DNA of 64,000 bases from Anabaena minutissima FACHB-250 (GTDB lineage: Bacteria; Cyanobacteriota; Cyanobacteriia; Cyanobacteriales; Nostocaceae): assembly GCF_014697125.1 (NCBI RefSeq), contig NZ_JACJRG010000019.1, positions 56,641-120,640 of the forward strand. The letters run 5' to 3'. The position numbers and the translations under genes are program-made. Positions 1 through 8,442 of this stretch are shown here, piece by piece (position 1 is the stretch's first letter; every line of letters begins with the position of its first letter). The notes beneath the pieces are model-generated. The model was given only the letters and a program-made list of their open reading frames with translations, was not told the DNA's origin and did no database searches.

Positions 1-614
1 ATCGCGAACGCATTGAAGAACCCTATGTCAAAGTAGAAATGATTACACCAGAAACCTACGTTGGCACTTTGATGGAGTTGTCGCAAAATCGCCGGGGTGT
101 ATTCAAAGATATGAAATACCTCACCCAAGGACGCACCACCCTGACGTATGAGTTACCTTTGGCGGAAGTCGTCACCGACTTTTTTGACCAAATGAAATCG
201 CGATCGCGTGGTTATGCCAGCATGGAGTATCATCTGATTGGCTACCGTGAAAATCCCTTGGTGAAGTTGGATATCATGATCAATGGTGATCCTGTGGATT
301 CCTTGGCGATGATTGTCCACCGCGACAAAGCCTATAACATGGGACGATCAATGGCGGAAAAACTCAAAGAACTAATTCCCCGCCACCAATTCAAAGTACC
401 CATTCAAGCGTCCATTGGTAGTAAAGTAATTGCCAGTGAACACATCCCCGCTTTACGGAAAGATGTCCTCGCCAAATGCTACGGCGGAGACATCAGCCGG
501 AAGAAGAAACTCCTCCAGAAACAGGCTAAAGGTAAAAAGCGGATGAAATCTGTGGGAACAGTAGATGTACCCCAGGAAGCTTTTATGGCTGTGCTGCGTT
601 TAGATCAAACTTGA
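1..614 (+). CDS. lepA: Elongation factor 4 (LepA), C-terminal part, truncated by the window edge
   Basis: The reading frame is already open at the first base (first full codon at 3), so this is the 3' end of a longer gene. The roughly 200 residues match the C-terminal half of LepA/EF4, a ribosome-associated GTPase that back-translocates or remodels stalled ribosomes. Recognisable parts are the EF-G domain V-like stretch (EPYVKVEMITP, YVGTLMELSQNRRG) and the LepA-specific C-terminal domain (GGDISRKKKLLQKQ, AKGKKRMKSVG), which binds near the tRNA. The GTPase domain lies outside the window. The ending at RLDQT is a normal LepA length. The family call is very secure. Confidence 0.96.
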   Translation, partial: RERIEEPYVKVEMITPETYVGTLMELSQNRRGVFKDMKYLTQGRTTLTYELPLAEVVTDFFDQMKSRSRGYASMEYHLIGYRENPLVKLDIMINGDPVDSLAMIVHRDKAYNMGRSMAEKLKELIPRHQFKVPIQASIGSKVIASEHIPALRKDVLAKCYGGDISRKKKLLQKQAKGKKRMKSVGTVDVPQEAFMAVLRLDQT

Positions 615-908
615 AGAAGGGGACAGGTTACAGGTTACAGTTTAGTTTTAGATAGGGAACAGGAGATAGGAAACAGGAAATATTCTGTTCCCTGTCTGCT
701 GTTCCCTGTTCCCTATGGTGAGGGGTAAGATACTTCATTTCACTTGCACAGGGATCAGCTAATCTAAGAAGTTTCATCAGGATTGATAATTTTTGATCGC
801 TTCTGCCCACATAACTGAAAAAAAATCAGAAAATTTTAGTAAATTTACTTACTACAGTTGCCACTCTCATACTTTTAAATCTTTATAAAGCATTGGGGAG
901 TCTCGTTC
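615..908. repeat. Intergenic stretch with short tandem repeats (STRR-like)
   Basis: Between about 615 and 725 the spacer is built from imperfect copies of short motifs such as GGAACAGG, GATAGGGAACAGG and their complements (CTGTTCCCTGT). These resemble the heptamer short tandemly repeated repetitive sequences typical of heterocystous cyanobacteria. The rest, up to the GGGGAG ribosome site before 909, is AT-rich and shows no gene. Confidence 0.6.
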
Positions 909-2096
909 ATGAAGATACTGGTACTAAGTTGGGAGTTTCCACCGAGGATAGTTGGCGGTATTGCGCGCCATGTGGCTGAGTTGTACCCCGAACTAGTCAA
1001 ACTAGGCCATGAAATCCACTTAATCACAGTAGAGATCGGTCATGCTTCGATGTATGAGGTAATAGAGGGCATTCATGTACATCGAGTCCCAGTTTCCCAT
1101 AGTAATGACTTTTTTCACTGGGTGGTCAACCTCAATGAAAGTATGGGACATCATGGTGGCAAGTTAATTTTAGAGGAAGGTAACTTTGATTTAATCCATG
1201 CTCATGATTGGCTAGTTGGAGATGCAGCGATCGCTCTCAAGCATACCTTTAAAATTCCCCTGATTGCTACCATTCACGCCACTGAATACGGACGCTACAA
1301 CGGCATCCACAACGATGTCCAAAACTATATTCACAGCAAAGAGAACCTACTGGCTTACAATGCTTGGCGAATTATCGTCTGTACCGATTATATGCGCCAA
1401 GAGGTCGCGCGAGCCTTAGCCAGTCCTGGCGATAAAGTCGATGTGATTTATAACGGTATCCGCCCAGAAAAGAAAAAACATCACGAAGATTTTCACGCCC
1501 AAGATTTTCGTCGCCAATTTGCTGAAGACCATGAAAAAATTGTCTACTACGTAGGACGCATGACCTACGAAAAAGGCGTATCAGTTTTAATCAATGCAGC
1601 CCCCAAGGTGTTGTGGGAAATGGGGGGTTACGTCAAGTTTGTCATTGTTGGGGGAGGTAACACCGACAATCTCAAACGCCAAGCTTGGGACTTGGGAATT
1701 TGGGACAAATTCTATTTTACTGGCTTTCTTTCCGATGAATATTTAGATAAATTCCAAACGGTAGCTGATTGTGCTGTTTTTCCCAGCTTTTACGAACCCT
1801 TTGGGATTGTAGCTTTAGAAAGCTTTGCCTCACGAGTTCCCGTAGTGGTGTCAGACACAGGTGGATTCCCAGAGGTAGTGCAACATACCAAGACTGGGGT
1901 TATTACCTGGGTAAATGATCCCGATTCTCTGGCGTGGGGAATTTTGGAAGTGTTGCAAAATCCCGGTTATAGCCAATGGCTAGTCGACAATGCTTATGAG
2001 GATTTAGAACGCCGTTTTAGCTGGCCGAAATTAGCCCAACAAACTGATGCTGTTTATCGCCGAGTAGTAGAAGAGCGATCGCAAATTGATTGGTAA
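909..2096 (+). CDS. Glycosyltransferase family 4 (glycogen synthase/sucrose synthase-like fold)
   Basis: This 395-residue GT-B glycosyltransferase opens with MKILVLSWEFPP followed by a glycine-rich loop (GGIARH), as in family 4 enzymes and bacterial glycogen synthases. The C-terminal nucleotide-sugar domain has the expected YVGRMTYEKG start and the FYEPFGIVALESFA segment carrying the EX7E motif, then a VSDTGGFPEV loop. It would move a sugar from an activated donor to an unknown acceptor in the cytoplasm; glycan, glycolipid or glycogen-related roles are all possible. A GGGGAG sequence lies just upstream of the ATG. It stands alone on the plus strand, so context does not name the substrate. Confidence 0.9.
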   Translation: MKILVLSWEFPPRIVGGIARHVAELYPELVKLGHEIHLITVEIGHASMYEVIEGIHVHRVPVSHSNDFFHWVVNLNESMGHHGGKLILEEGNFDLIHAHDWLVGDAAIALKHTFKIPLIATIHATEYGRYNGIHNDVQNYIHSKENLLAYNAWRIIVCTDYMRQEVARALASPGDKVDVIYNGIRPEKKKHHEDFHAQDFRRQFAEDHEKIVYYVGRMTYEKGVSVLINAAPKVLWEMGGYVKFVIVGGGNTDNLKRQAWDLGIWDKFYFTGFLSDEYLDKFQTVADCAVFPSFYEPFGIVALESFASRVPVVVSDTGGFPEVVQHTKTGVITWVNDPDSLAWGILEVLQNPGYSQWLVDNAYEDLERRFSWPKLAQQTDAVYRRVVEERSQIDW

Positions 2097-2239
2097 CAAA
2101 ACGCAGCTTCAGCCAAAGCATTAATGTTTATTTTGGACTATTTTGAGCTAAAAAACAACACCAGCCCTGTACGGTGGGAATTTTGCCCTTGGAAGTGCGA
2201 AATTAAGCAATAGTTGCACTTTGCTCTAGAAGGTTTAGT

Positions 2240-3244
2240 ATGACAAGGGCATTCCCAAGTATAGCAAGGTTCTTGAAAGCCGTAGGAACTATGTTGTTGA
2301 GGGTGATAACCCGTCTTACAGCATACCTGAGATTCGATTTTGATAACAACACAGCTGAGATTCTGCCCCCATTAGCTGGCCCTGTGTTTAACTTGGGTGG
2401 CGGTGGGCCTGATGTAGAAGCAGCTATCCAGTGGATGATCAACCAAGTCAGAGGCGGTACTAACTCTGTCCAGAAAATTAATGTTGTTGTTATCCGCACC
2501 TATGGTAGTCATGACTACAATCGCCTAATTTCTGCCATGAAAGGCGTGAACTCTGTGGACACACTGATAGTGAGCAATCGTCAAGACGCAAACAGAGGTG
2601 ACATTGTCCACAAAATCAGAAATGCTGGGGTAATTTTCTTTGCTGGCGGCGATCAATGCCAATACATCCGTAGCTGGAAAAATACCAAACTTGAAGCTGC
2701 CGTTCGTTCAGTTTATCAAAGAGGTGGTGGTATTGGTGGCACTAGTGCCGGGTCAATGATTTTAAGTGATTTCATTTACGACGCTTGTGCTTGCGAAGAC
2801 CCGATTGAAACTAAGGATGCTCTCGAAGATCCTTACGAGAATATTACCTTTACCTACAACTTTTTCCGATGGCATCATTTGCAGGGAACTATCATTGATA
2901 CTCACTTCAATAGTCGCAAACGCATGGGGCGGATTATGGCATTTATTGCGCGACAAATTCAAGATGGTGTGTCTAGTAGTGCGTTAGGTATCGCTGTAAG
3001 TGAGGAGACATCGGTAGTTGTAGATAAATATGGTAAGGCGAAAGTCATGGGGAGGAATGCGGCGTATTTTGTTTTAGGAGATCATCCACCGGAGATATGT
3101 AAACCCCGAACACCATTGACATATTACGACTATAAAATTTGGCGTGTTTCTAATGGTGATACCTTTGACTTGAATAACCCACCTAGTAAGGGTTATTATT
3201 TCCGGAGTGTGAAACGGGGTAGGTTTGATTCAGATCCGTATTGA
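2240..3244 (+). CDS. Peptidase S51 family, cyanophycinase-like protein
   Basis: The 334-residue product has the S51 hallmarks: FFAGGDQ, the nucleophile elbow GGTSAGSM with the catalytic serine, and DTHFNSRKRMGRI, which resembles the DTHF..R.R.GRL segment of cyanophycinase CphB. Cyanophycinase cleaves the nitrogen store cyanophycin to beta-Asp-Arg dipeptides. The protein is longer than the usual 270-290 residues: about 45 extra residues precede the FNLGGGGPD core and the C-terminus is also extended. No cyanophycin synthetase gene lies beside it. I am sure of the family but not of the substrate; a related S51 peptidase acting on other isoaspartyl or dipeptide substrates is possible. Confidence 0.85.
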   Translation: MTRAFPSIARFLKAVGTMLLRVITRLTAYLRFDFDNNTAEILPPLAGPVFNLGGGGPDVEAAIQWMINQVRGGTNSVQKINVVVIRTYGSHDYNRLISAMKGVNSVDTLIVSNRQDANRGDIVHKIRNAGVIFFAGGDQCQYIRSWKNTKLEAAVRSVYQRGGGIGGTSAGSMILSDFIYDACACEDPIETKDALEDPYENITFTYNFFRWHHLQGTIIDTHFNSRKRMGRIMAFIARQIQDGVSSSALGIAVSEETSVVVDKYGKAKVMGRNAAYFVLGDHPPEICKPRTPLTYYDYKIWRVSNGDTFDLNNPPSKGYYFRSVKRGRFDSDPY

Positions 3245-3577
3245 GCTTTGGCAGCAGCAGCCCCGCGCTCTACCCCCAGGGTGAGCGTCGGGAGATGTCA
3301 CTAAGAAATAGACCGGTGAATAACCCTGTTTAATCACTCTCGGAAAGTAAAAATCAGAGTCAATTTTCTAACTGTAGACAGAGCAGCAGTTTGGGCGTTT
3401 ATTTCCTAATAGAATGGCTGAAATCAAGGTTTTTTGTGAAATCCTTTTAGATTATTCTCTCGCAAGAGTGATAGAAGGTACTGGGATTTGTACTCAGGAC
3501 TCAGCACTTTTAAGCTAGGGGGTTGGGTGGTCAGGTTTTGCGTTAACTTTTCCACATAACGTGAAAACTCAGGATGA
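3245..3577. other. Intergenic region, no recognised element
   Basis: This 333-base spacer lies between two convergent genes. Its first 60 bases are GC-rich, resembling degenerate repeat material; the remainder is ordinary AT-rich sequence. I see no convincing terminator, RNA gene or open frame. Confidence 0.5.
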
Positions 3578-4096
3578 TTAGGAGGACGATTCTAATATTT
3601 CTTTTCCTAATATCTCAACCCCTTTTTCTAGAGAGACATTCTCTTGAGCAACTGCAATAATTAATGGTGCAAAACGATTGGTTAAATAATCAATTGTCCA
3701 AATAACTTCAACCACAAGATTTGGTTCGATTGGGCGATCGCACCAAGGCTGAAAATAGCGAAAATATATATCTCCACTCGCCTCAACCATACCAAAATGT
3801 CCGAGTGATAAAAGCTGATTTACTCGCAATATAAATCGTGCTGTATCTGAGTAAGTTGATGGTAAAAATTTGGTCAAATTTACAAAATAATGAAACGGGT
3901 TTAGGTCTTCAATTCCCGGAACATAACTAACTTCCAGGATATAATTTGGCTCATTTTGCTCGTCTGAATCTACTCCAATTCCTACAAGTACCTGCCAGGT
4001 GACTCCCTTTTCAATAACAGAAGACTTTTCCGTTGGAAATCCTTCTGCATGAAGCAAAGCCATAAGATTATCAATTGTAGATGTATCCAAAGCCAT
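3578..4096 (-). CDS. Conserved acidic protein of unknown function, possibly chaperone-like (YbjN/type III chaperone-like fold)
   Basis: I do not recognise this 172-residue protein with certainty. It is soluble, has no signal peptide, and is strongly acidic (24 Asp/Glu against 10 Lys/Arg). Its layout is an N-terminal helix followed by alternating strands (VTWQVLVGIGV, YILEVSYVPG) and a C-terminal amphipathic helix. This recalls the YbjN and type III secretion chaperone fold, but that is only an impression. It lies 51 bases downstream of the DUF4157 protein gene on the same strand and is probably co-transcribed with it, so a chaperone role for that protein is a testable inference. Confidence 0.75.
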   Translation of the reverse strand: MALDTSTIDNLMALLHAEGFPTEKSSVIEKGVTWQVLVGIGVDSDEQNEPNYILEVSYVPGIEDLNPFHYFVNLTKFLPSTYSDTARFILRVNQLLSLGHFGMVEASGDIYFRYFQPWCDRPIEPNLVVEVIWTIDYLTNRFAPLIIAVAQENVSLEKGVEILGKEILESSS

Positions 4097-4147
4097 AAAA
4101 ACTCTCTGATATGATCACATCTTGGGAAAATGAAACTAAGCAACGCT

Positions 4148-6682
4148 CTACCATGATGCTAACTTGTTCATAATGGCATCTTTGCCAACTTTACTGAGAA
4201 CAGTATCACGACTTAAGTTGAGTGTGTGGGTAATCAACTCAGCATCTGCCCTGCGCTTACTACCTTTTTTAGCTTTCATCAATTTAATCAATAACTCCGC
4301 CATCCTTTCCCTTGTTTGCACTGTGTCGGATGCGTCACTTTTCGCTTGCTTTTCGCGTTTGCGACGTTGCCACCACCGCACTAGTTTATAAACTCCTAAT
4401 CCAATCCCAATTAATGCTGCACCACCCAATAAAACCCAGCCCACCGGAGTAGCAGCCAAGGCAGCACCGGCCGCGGCTCCGCACGTTGCCATAACCACAA
4501 TTGTGGCAACTCCGTAAGACACTCCCAACGCTGCTGCAACTGCTTGCGCTCCAGAGACACCCACTTTGCGCATCTGCTTCGCCTTGGCATAATCGCGTAA
4601 TCGCTTACCACCCTGACTTTGCAATTGTAAGTGGTGTAACCCATAGGCACGCTTTGTTGCCTTATACGCTCGTCTTCCTTGCTGCACTAAGATAATACCT
4701 GATAAACCAATCCCAAGACCCCCAGAGACTCCCGCCAAAAGACCCGAAATTGCAGGTGTCACATTGGTAACTAAGTTAGCAACCAAGCTCCCAAAATCTA
4801 CGCCTTTCTTCAACAAGTTGAAAGTACCTGAGTGAACAGTCATCCAGGCCTTGTATTGTTCATTAATCCGAAATAGTTCCTCGGCTGCTGATTCCTGGGG
4901 CAATGATTTATTGTCGATGACAGCAATAATCCCACTGACTAATGTTGCCAGATCACCTAAAGCACTCAGAGCAACTCCAAAATGAGAAAAACCTTGGGTG
5001 ACAGTTGCTGCACTCGTATCTCCAAATTTTGGATCAAATGACGGATAGTTATGAATCCCTTGCGCTTCTGTGTGTGGACCTGCAACCATTCCTGGCCCCA
5101 CAACATCGGACGTTTTTTTAACTGCTTTTTTAGTTGCTTTTTTAGCTTTATCACTAAACTTTTCAGGGTCTTGGGATTCTGCTTGCTGTTGTAGTTCCTC
5201 CATTCCGTTTCTAATCTCAACCAGAATGCCCTCTGCCTCTTTCCGAGGGGCAGCAAGACTTGATTGCTGCTCATCTACTGGCTCTTTGCTTGCTTCATCA
5301 AGCACCGATTCTGGAACATCTTGAGGTGCGTCAATCACAAGATCCGCCAAGGCGGCAACATCCTCAGGGTGAGATTTAACAACCTCAGCTGCCTCTTGCG
5401 CCTCACTGGGCATTTTATCCATCTGTTGTGACAAGATAACTGCTGCGATCGGATCTGCCTCTGCTCCTTGGCGGACTAACTCTTGCGCTTTGGGTGCTTC
5501 TTGTTGTGCTTTCTCAACTTCTTGCTCCGATTCATCTTCCACCTCAAGAACCTGAGCTTGAGGTTTAGCCACTTCCAGTTCCAAAGCATTGATGTCTGAC
5601 TTATCCTGCGGACTCAAAGGTTCCTCTGCTTCAGGGTTGGCTTCTTTTTCGAGATTACTTATATCTATGTCTATGTCTATGTCTGGCTGTTCCTGAGGAC
5701 TTAAGGATTGATCCACTTCAGGGCTAACTTGATCATCATCTGCGTAATCCTCAATGTCCAAATTATGGTGGATGAGAAACATTAACTCAGAGGTTCGACC
5801 AAAGTTATATACTCTGTCGCTTTGCACAATTAAATCCATCTGCGCGAAGATATTATCCCACTGTTCATCAGTGATGTTCGCAATTCCTAAGTTTGCTAAT
5901 GCTGGTGTACAATCTCGGATAAAGTCTTGACGATGTCCTAGCAGAAGGTTGCTACTAATGGGAACATTATTTACATTAACAGCTCTTTGAATGGCCTTAT
6001 CTGAAGGTACTGCTTGGATTCTCTCTATGTTTAAAGATTGTTGAGGCGATCGCTGCACAGCCCCACCATTTTGCTGCACCACATGGGTTAACTCATGGGC
6101 AATCAACTCCTGTCCCCCACGACTCCCCGGCTGATATTCCCCCTGCCGAAAGAACACATCCTGACCTGTTGTAAACGCCTTCGCTTGTATCGAGCGATTT
6201 AACTCGTCTGACTGTGCATCGGCATGAACCCTTACACCACTGAAATCCGCCCCCATCGCTGCACTCATCCGTTCTTGTACACCTGAGTCTAATGGCTGTC
6301 CACCTCCCCTAGCACTGGTAATGGCAGATTCCAAATTCGCTGTTGCTTCCCCTCCCTCAAGTCCTCCCTGTCTCTGTATTGAGGGTTGTGGAGTTGAGGG
6401 AGCGATCGCAGGCGTATTAATCCTCTGTACGACTAGTTTCGCTGTCTGATCGGCTTCCTGCTCATACTTATCTCCCGGTGCGCCGATCGCTAATTTCGGT
6501 TGTACAGGCATAGCTTGACTGCGATCGGGATTAAGAATGGCGAACTCTGGTATCTGGCTTTCGTATCCCTGCGTTCCTTGTGACTCTGTATTTTCTTGTA
6601 GTTTTGGCTGCACAGCAAAAGGTCGAGATACCAAGGAATTAGTAGCCAAAGATTGCTTTTGTGATGCTTTATGAGTTCGCAT
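4148..6682 (-). CDS. DUF4157 domain protein with hydrophobic C-terminus, candidate contractile-injection-system cargo
   Basis: The product is 844 residues from the ATG at 6682, chosen because GGAG sits 7 bases upstream; an in-frame TTG at 6706 would add 8 residues. Residues 1-105 form a module shared with the next gene upstream (VQPKL, IGAPGDKYEQEAD). Residues about 128-205 are a DUF4157 domain with the metallopeptidase-like motif HELTH (196-200). Residues 300-480 are Glu/Gln/Ala-rich and probably extended or coiled. The last third has several Gly/Ala-rich hydrophobic stretches (AISGLLAGVSGGLGIGLSG, AAAGAALAATPVGWVLLGGAAL) and a basic tail, suggesting membrane insertion or pore formation. DUF4157 proteins are known companions of eCIS loci; the toxin or effector role here is inferred. 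Confidence 0.85.
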   Translation of the reverse strand: MRTHKASQKQSLATNSLVSRPFAVQPKLQENTESQGTQGYESQIPEFAILNPDRSQAMPVQPKLAIGAPGDKYEQEADQTAKLVVQRINTPAIAPSTPQPSIQRQGGLEGGEATANLESAITSARGGGQPLDSGVQERMSAAMGADFSGVRVHADAQSDELNRSIQAKAFTTGQDVFFRQGEYQPGSRGGQELIAHELTHVVQQNGGAVQRSPQQSLNIERIQAVPSDKAIQRAVNVNNVPISSNLLLGHRQDFIRDCTPALANLGIANITDEQWDNIFAQMDLIVQSDRVYNFGRTSELMFLIHHNLDIEDYADDDQVSPEVDQSLSPQEQPDIDIDIDISNLEKEANPEAEEPLSPQDKSDINALELEVAKPQAQVLEVEDESEQEVEKAQQEAPKAQELVRQGAEADPIAAVILSQQMDKMPSEAQEAAEVVKSHPEDVAALADLVIDAPQDVPESVLDEASKEPVDEQQSSLAAPRKEAEGILVEIRNGMEELQQQAESQDPEKFSDKAKKATKKAVKKTSDVVGPGMVAGPHTEAQGIHNYPSFDPKFGDTSAATVTQGFSHFGVALSALGDLATLVSGIIAVIDNKSLPQESAAEELFRINEQYKAWMTVHSGTFNLLKKGVDFGSLVANLVTNVTPAISGLLAGVSGGLGIGLSGIILVQQGRRAYKATKRAYGLHHLQLQSQGGKRLRDYAKAKQMRKVGVSGAQAVAAALGVSYGVATIVVMATCGAAAGAALAATPVGWVLLGGAALIGIGLGVYKLVRWWQRRKREKQAKSDASDTVQTRERMAELLIKLMKAKKGSKRRADAELITHTLNLSRDTVLSKVGKDAIMNKLASW

Positions 6683-6780
6683 AGCCACACTCCAAATCAC
6701 AGCCAAATAATACTCTATTCTTTCACTTTTATCAGTAACATCAATTAGACTATTGGATAGTTGTTATTCATCAAAAATTA
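6368..6780 (-). repeat. Duplicated 5' module, copy A
   Basis: About 410 bp covering the leader and first ~105 codons of the DUF4157 gene repeat at 8036-8442 with few gaps. Similarity extends through the non-coding leader and stops on the far side exactly where the AAA+ gene ends in copy B, so this is a DNA duplication and not only a shared protein domain. Confidence 0.8.
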
Positions 6781-7017
6781 CAATCTATACCGAAATATCT
6801 GGTGACAAGAATCCAGAGGATATAAACATTCTCAAAAGCTTGCTATAGGCATCACCTAATTAGTAATTGTTGCCGCCGAAGCTGATATATAGTTCTAGAG
6901 CTAATTATTTGCAGGGTGGCTATATCCCTGAAAATGCGATCGCTATTCCTAAAAATATTGTGGGCGATCACCTACGGTGGGCGGAACGCCATCGCACGAC
7001 AAGAATACATAATCGCA
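6683..7017. promoter_or_regulatory. Leader of the DUF4157 gene, duplicated from the upstream paralogue, plus featureless spacer
   Basis: Bases 6683-6780, just upstream of the minus-strand gene, are closely similar to 8347-8442 upstream of its paralogue, so promoter and 5' leader were duplicated together with the N-terminal coding module. The remainder (6781-7017) has no counterpart, holds one HIP1 site, and shows no convincing gene in either direction. Confidence 0.6.
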
Positions 7018-8346
7018 CTATGCAAAGGGATTGCCCATCGTTTCTAGACTTTTTGCATAAACTTCGACCATTCTGTGTCTTTCCTTATATACCTCTTCCA
7101 TTTTCTGATTTCTATGATCTTCCATCACTTGATACCCGATTGGATGTGCTGTCTTGAAGTTTTGCAGTTCCTCACTCACCTGCACCATTTTATTGTTGAG
7201 TGCCGCCGCGCCAGTGGCTGTCCATACAAACTTTGCCACTTTTGCGCTCGGATGCGGTATCATCCCAATTGCTTGACTAGCAGCTATACCGAATCCCACT
7301 TTAGCCCCCATCTTAATAGTTTGCTCGAACTGGCATTTGTCTAAATCGGCTTTAAATTTTTCGGATTCATCTTTACTCATCTTTTGGCTCGCTATATCTA
7401 TCATTCGAGCTAAATCTTCTTTACCGCCTCCGAATATATAGTAATCCGTCCACTCCCACGAATCGGATTTCCCCAGAGGATTTTGGATTCCGTCTTTCAT
7501 CAATTCCACTCGGTCTGTTATGGTTTCCTTTATTCCTTCTTGGATAGGTGATTGGGGTGTGAAATTACTAATTTTCTCTCTAGCTTTTTGGGATTGTTTG
7601 TCAGCCACCCCCTTGGGAACAGGAACCATCGGTGCGAAACCCAATAGACTCTCAACAGTTGTCTTTGATTTTCCGCTCTTGCCTCCAGTCTGTGGAATAC
7701 TGAACAGTGGTGAGTCCATTGGTCGCATTAACCCAATCGAGGGAACTGATGCTTTCACTTGCTTGCGTTTTACCGGACTTGTCCCTTTTCTCTTGTATAA
7801 ATTGTGATACAACCAGCCTGTTCCTTCTACCGTGTCTGGATATTCACTCTCGTCTCTTGGGTCTGGGAGTTCGATCCATTCCAGATTTAATTCATCAATC
7901 CGACCCGTGTTGGCTGTTGCATGAGCTTTGGCATTTTCGTCATCTTTGACTGCATAAAATCGCTGAATGGTATGTTGGTGAAGACTGTTATTCACTTTGA
8001 GGTTGTCATACAGAGTTTCTTCTTCTATGCCGCTCCGTCGCTGTATTGACGGTTCTAGAGTTGACCGAGCGATCGCAGCCCCATTAATCTTTTGGACTAC
8101 TAATTTCGCTGTCCGATCTGCTTCCTGCTCATACTTATCTCCCGGTGCGCCGATCGCTAATTTCGGTTGCACGGGTGCTTGATCGCCTGCTGGATTAAAA
8201 ATAGCGAACTCTGGCATCTGGCTGGCGTATCCCTGCGTTCCTGATGACTCCGTATTTTCCTCCCTTTTTGGCTGCACAACAAAGGGACGAGATCCCAAGG
8301 AATTAGCAGCCGAAGATTTCTTTTGTAATGCTTTGTAAGTTCGCAT
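7018..8346 (-). CDS. Second candidate cargo protein with the same N-terminal module and a different C-terminus
   Basis: This 442-residue protein starts at the ATG at 8346 (an in-frame GTG lies two codons upstream). Its first ~105 residues align nearly gap-free with the DUF4157 protein downstream: MRT[HY]KA, SRPF, VQPK, NTES, GTQGY, PEFAI, IGAPGDKYEQEAD, KLVVQ and IQR. After that the two have nothing in common: the DUF4157 HELTH motif is absent. The remainder holds a segment rich in charged residues and prolines (IELPDPRDESEYPD), a Lys/Ser-rich linker, and a helical C-terminal part with a mildly hydrophobic stretch (VGFGIAASQAIGMI). I recognise no catalytic domain. The pattern of common leader and variable payload fits an injected effector, but this is inference. 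Confidence 0.82.
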   Translation of the reverse strand: MRTYKALQKKSSAANSLGSRPFVVQPKREENTESSGTQGYASQMPEFAIFNPAGDQAPVQPKLAIGAPGDKYEQEADRTAKLVVQKINGAAIARSTLEPSIQRRSGIEEETLYDNLKVNNSLHQHTIQRFYAVKDDENAKAHATANTGRIDELNLEWIELPDPRDESEYPDTVEGTGWLYHNLYKRKGTSPVKRKQVKASVPSIGLMRPMDSPLFSIPQTGGKSGKSKTTVESLLGFAPMVPVPKGVADKQSQKAREKISNFTPQSPIQEGIKETITDRVELMKDGIQNPLGKSDSWEWTDYYIFGGGKEDLARMIDIASQKMSKDESEKFKADLDKCQFEQTIKMGAKVGFGIAASQAIGMIPHPSAKVAKFVWTATGAAALNNKMVQVSEELQNFKTAHPIGYQVMEDHRNQKMEEVYKERHRMVEVYAKSLETMGNPFA

Positions 8347-8442
8347 AGCCACACTCTGATCGCAGCCAAATAATACTCTATCCTCTCACTTTTATCAGTA
8401 ACATCAATTAGACTTTTGGATAATTGTTATTCAGCAAAAATC
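8036..8442 (-). repeat. Duplicated 5' module, copy B
   Basis: This is the partner of the 6368-6780 repeat. It contains the leader and N-terminal module of the second cargo candidate. The upstream boundary falls at the stop codon of the AAA+ ATPase gene (8441-8443). Confidence 0.8.

Noticed and set aside
2203..2499. 98-residue minus-strand frame opposite the cyanophycinase-like gene
   Set aside because: It lies antisense to the conserved coding region (GGGGPD core) and has no recognisable domain.
6867..7157. 96-residue plus-strand frame with GGYIPENAIAIPKN
   Set aside because: It overlaps the end of the minus-strand cargo gene and is interrupted by no known domain; the start lies in spacer DNA with a HIP1 site. 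Composition looks like an antisense or chance frame.
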